Assembly (NCBI RefSeq): GCF_019977655.1
Contig: NZ_AP024849.1
Location: 96,001 to 160,000, forward strand
DNA from: Clostridium gelidum
GTDB lineage: Bacteria > Bacillota > Clostridia > Clostridiales > Clostridiaceae
Reading direction: 5' to 3'
DNA length: 64,000 bases
Positions 63,758-64,000 of this stretch are shown here, piece after piece. Under the pieces are notes generated by a model. The model made no database searches. It saw nothing but the letters and a program-made list of their open reading frames with translations, and had not been told where the DNA came from. The translations under genes and the position numbers were made by a program. The number at the start of each line of letters is the position of its first letter. Within the stretch, counting starts at the first letter, position 1.

Positions 63758-64000
63758 TTAAACAGAAAATTTATTAAAGTAAATGTTATTCACATTTATG
63801 CTTGGACTATAAAAAATACCAGCAGAATTTAAATAATATTCATTTATTCCTTCAGAAATTTCAGGTTTAGTGGTTGCAGTTGAATTTTGAAGGTCTACTG
63901 ATAATGAATATAAGTTGTTTGAATCATCTCCATTAATAAAGTATAAAGATTTATTGATGGTTTTTAATTGGAATCCATTCATAATATAAAGACGCTTACA
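63758..64000 (-). CDS. C-terminal fragment of a DUF5050/beta-propeller-like protein (start outside window)
   Basis: The minus-strand frame stays open to the window edge, so only the last ~81 residues are seen; the internal ATG at 63982 is not the start. The repeat-like pattern LKTINKSLYFINGDDSNNLYSLSVDL resembles the strand pairs of DUF5050-type propeller proteins that clostridia make as secreted or cell-surface proteins. The family is a guess from a short segment, and the function is unknown. Confidence 0.55.
   Translation of the reverse strand, partial: CKRLYIMNGFQLKTINKSLYFINGDDSNNLYSLSVDLQNSTATTKPEISEGINEYYLNSAGIFYSPSINVNNIYFNKFSV

Overview
The window is low-GC DNA from a spore-forming, anaerobic member of the Firmicutes, most likely Clostridium sensu stricto (C. 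beijerinckii/C. butyricum-like; the species guess is inference). Support comes from AT-rich coding sequence, strong AGGAGG-type ribosome sites with many TTG/GTG starts, sporulation genes (yabP, yabQ, spoIIE, spoVG, spoVT), an anaerobic ribonucleotide reductase, a monocluster ferredoxin and formate-THF ligase. Nearly all genes are housekeeping genes. No CRISPR array, prophage, transposase gene or rRNA was seen.

Layout. 1-4.5 kb: the end of a LacI-type regulator, then tatD, a yabE-like 3D-domain protein, rnmV and rsmA. 4.6-24 kb: a block that is absent from the Bacillus version of this neighbourhood. It holds an uncharacterised repeat-containing protein and a membrane partner, lgt with a lipoprotein, mrp, ferredoxin, an isolated small ORF, nrdD (with NrdR box), a NifV/Re-citrate synthase-like gene with aconitase, nrdG, a LacX-type mutarotase, a DNA glycosylase, and on the minus strand an HD-GYP protein, asnS and murC. 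24-43 kb: the conserved run purR-spoVG-glmU-prs, a two-component system, pth-mfd-prsA-spoVT-yabM-mazG-hup-rqcP-yabP-yabQ-divIC-yabR. 43.2-44.6 kb: a tRNA array built from tandem fMet-Met-Leu units, some members decayed. 45-58 kb: spoIIE-tilS-hpt-ftsH-fhs-coaX-dusB-greA-lysS. 58-64 kb: three promoter/tRNA-Asn cassettes flanking a short ssb, a T-box-controlled glycyl-tRNA synthetase gene, an acyltransferase, murD and the end of a DUF5050-like protein.

How the genes work together. Most serve translation and its quality control (asnS, lysS, glyQS, pth, rsmA, rnmV, tilS, dusB, rqcP, tRNAs), cell wall and division (glmU, murC, murD, divIC, yabM), sporulation, nucleotide and one-carbon supply (prs, purR, hpt, nrdDG, fhs), DNA repair (mfd, mpg, ssb) and envelope protein maturation (lgt, prsA, ftsH).

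The most unusual material is non-coding. There is a tandem tRNA array in which every initiator copy is intact while its neighbours decay. A family of foldback repeats has five members here. A structured-RNA-like element occurs twice (about 590-705 and 44830-44930). Interleaved inverted repeats lie between nrdG and the mutarotase gene. A strong hairpin buries the yabM ribosome site. The least understood proteins are the 588-residue protein at 4618-6384 and a 68-residue protein at 10126-10332 next to a perfect inverted repeat.
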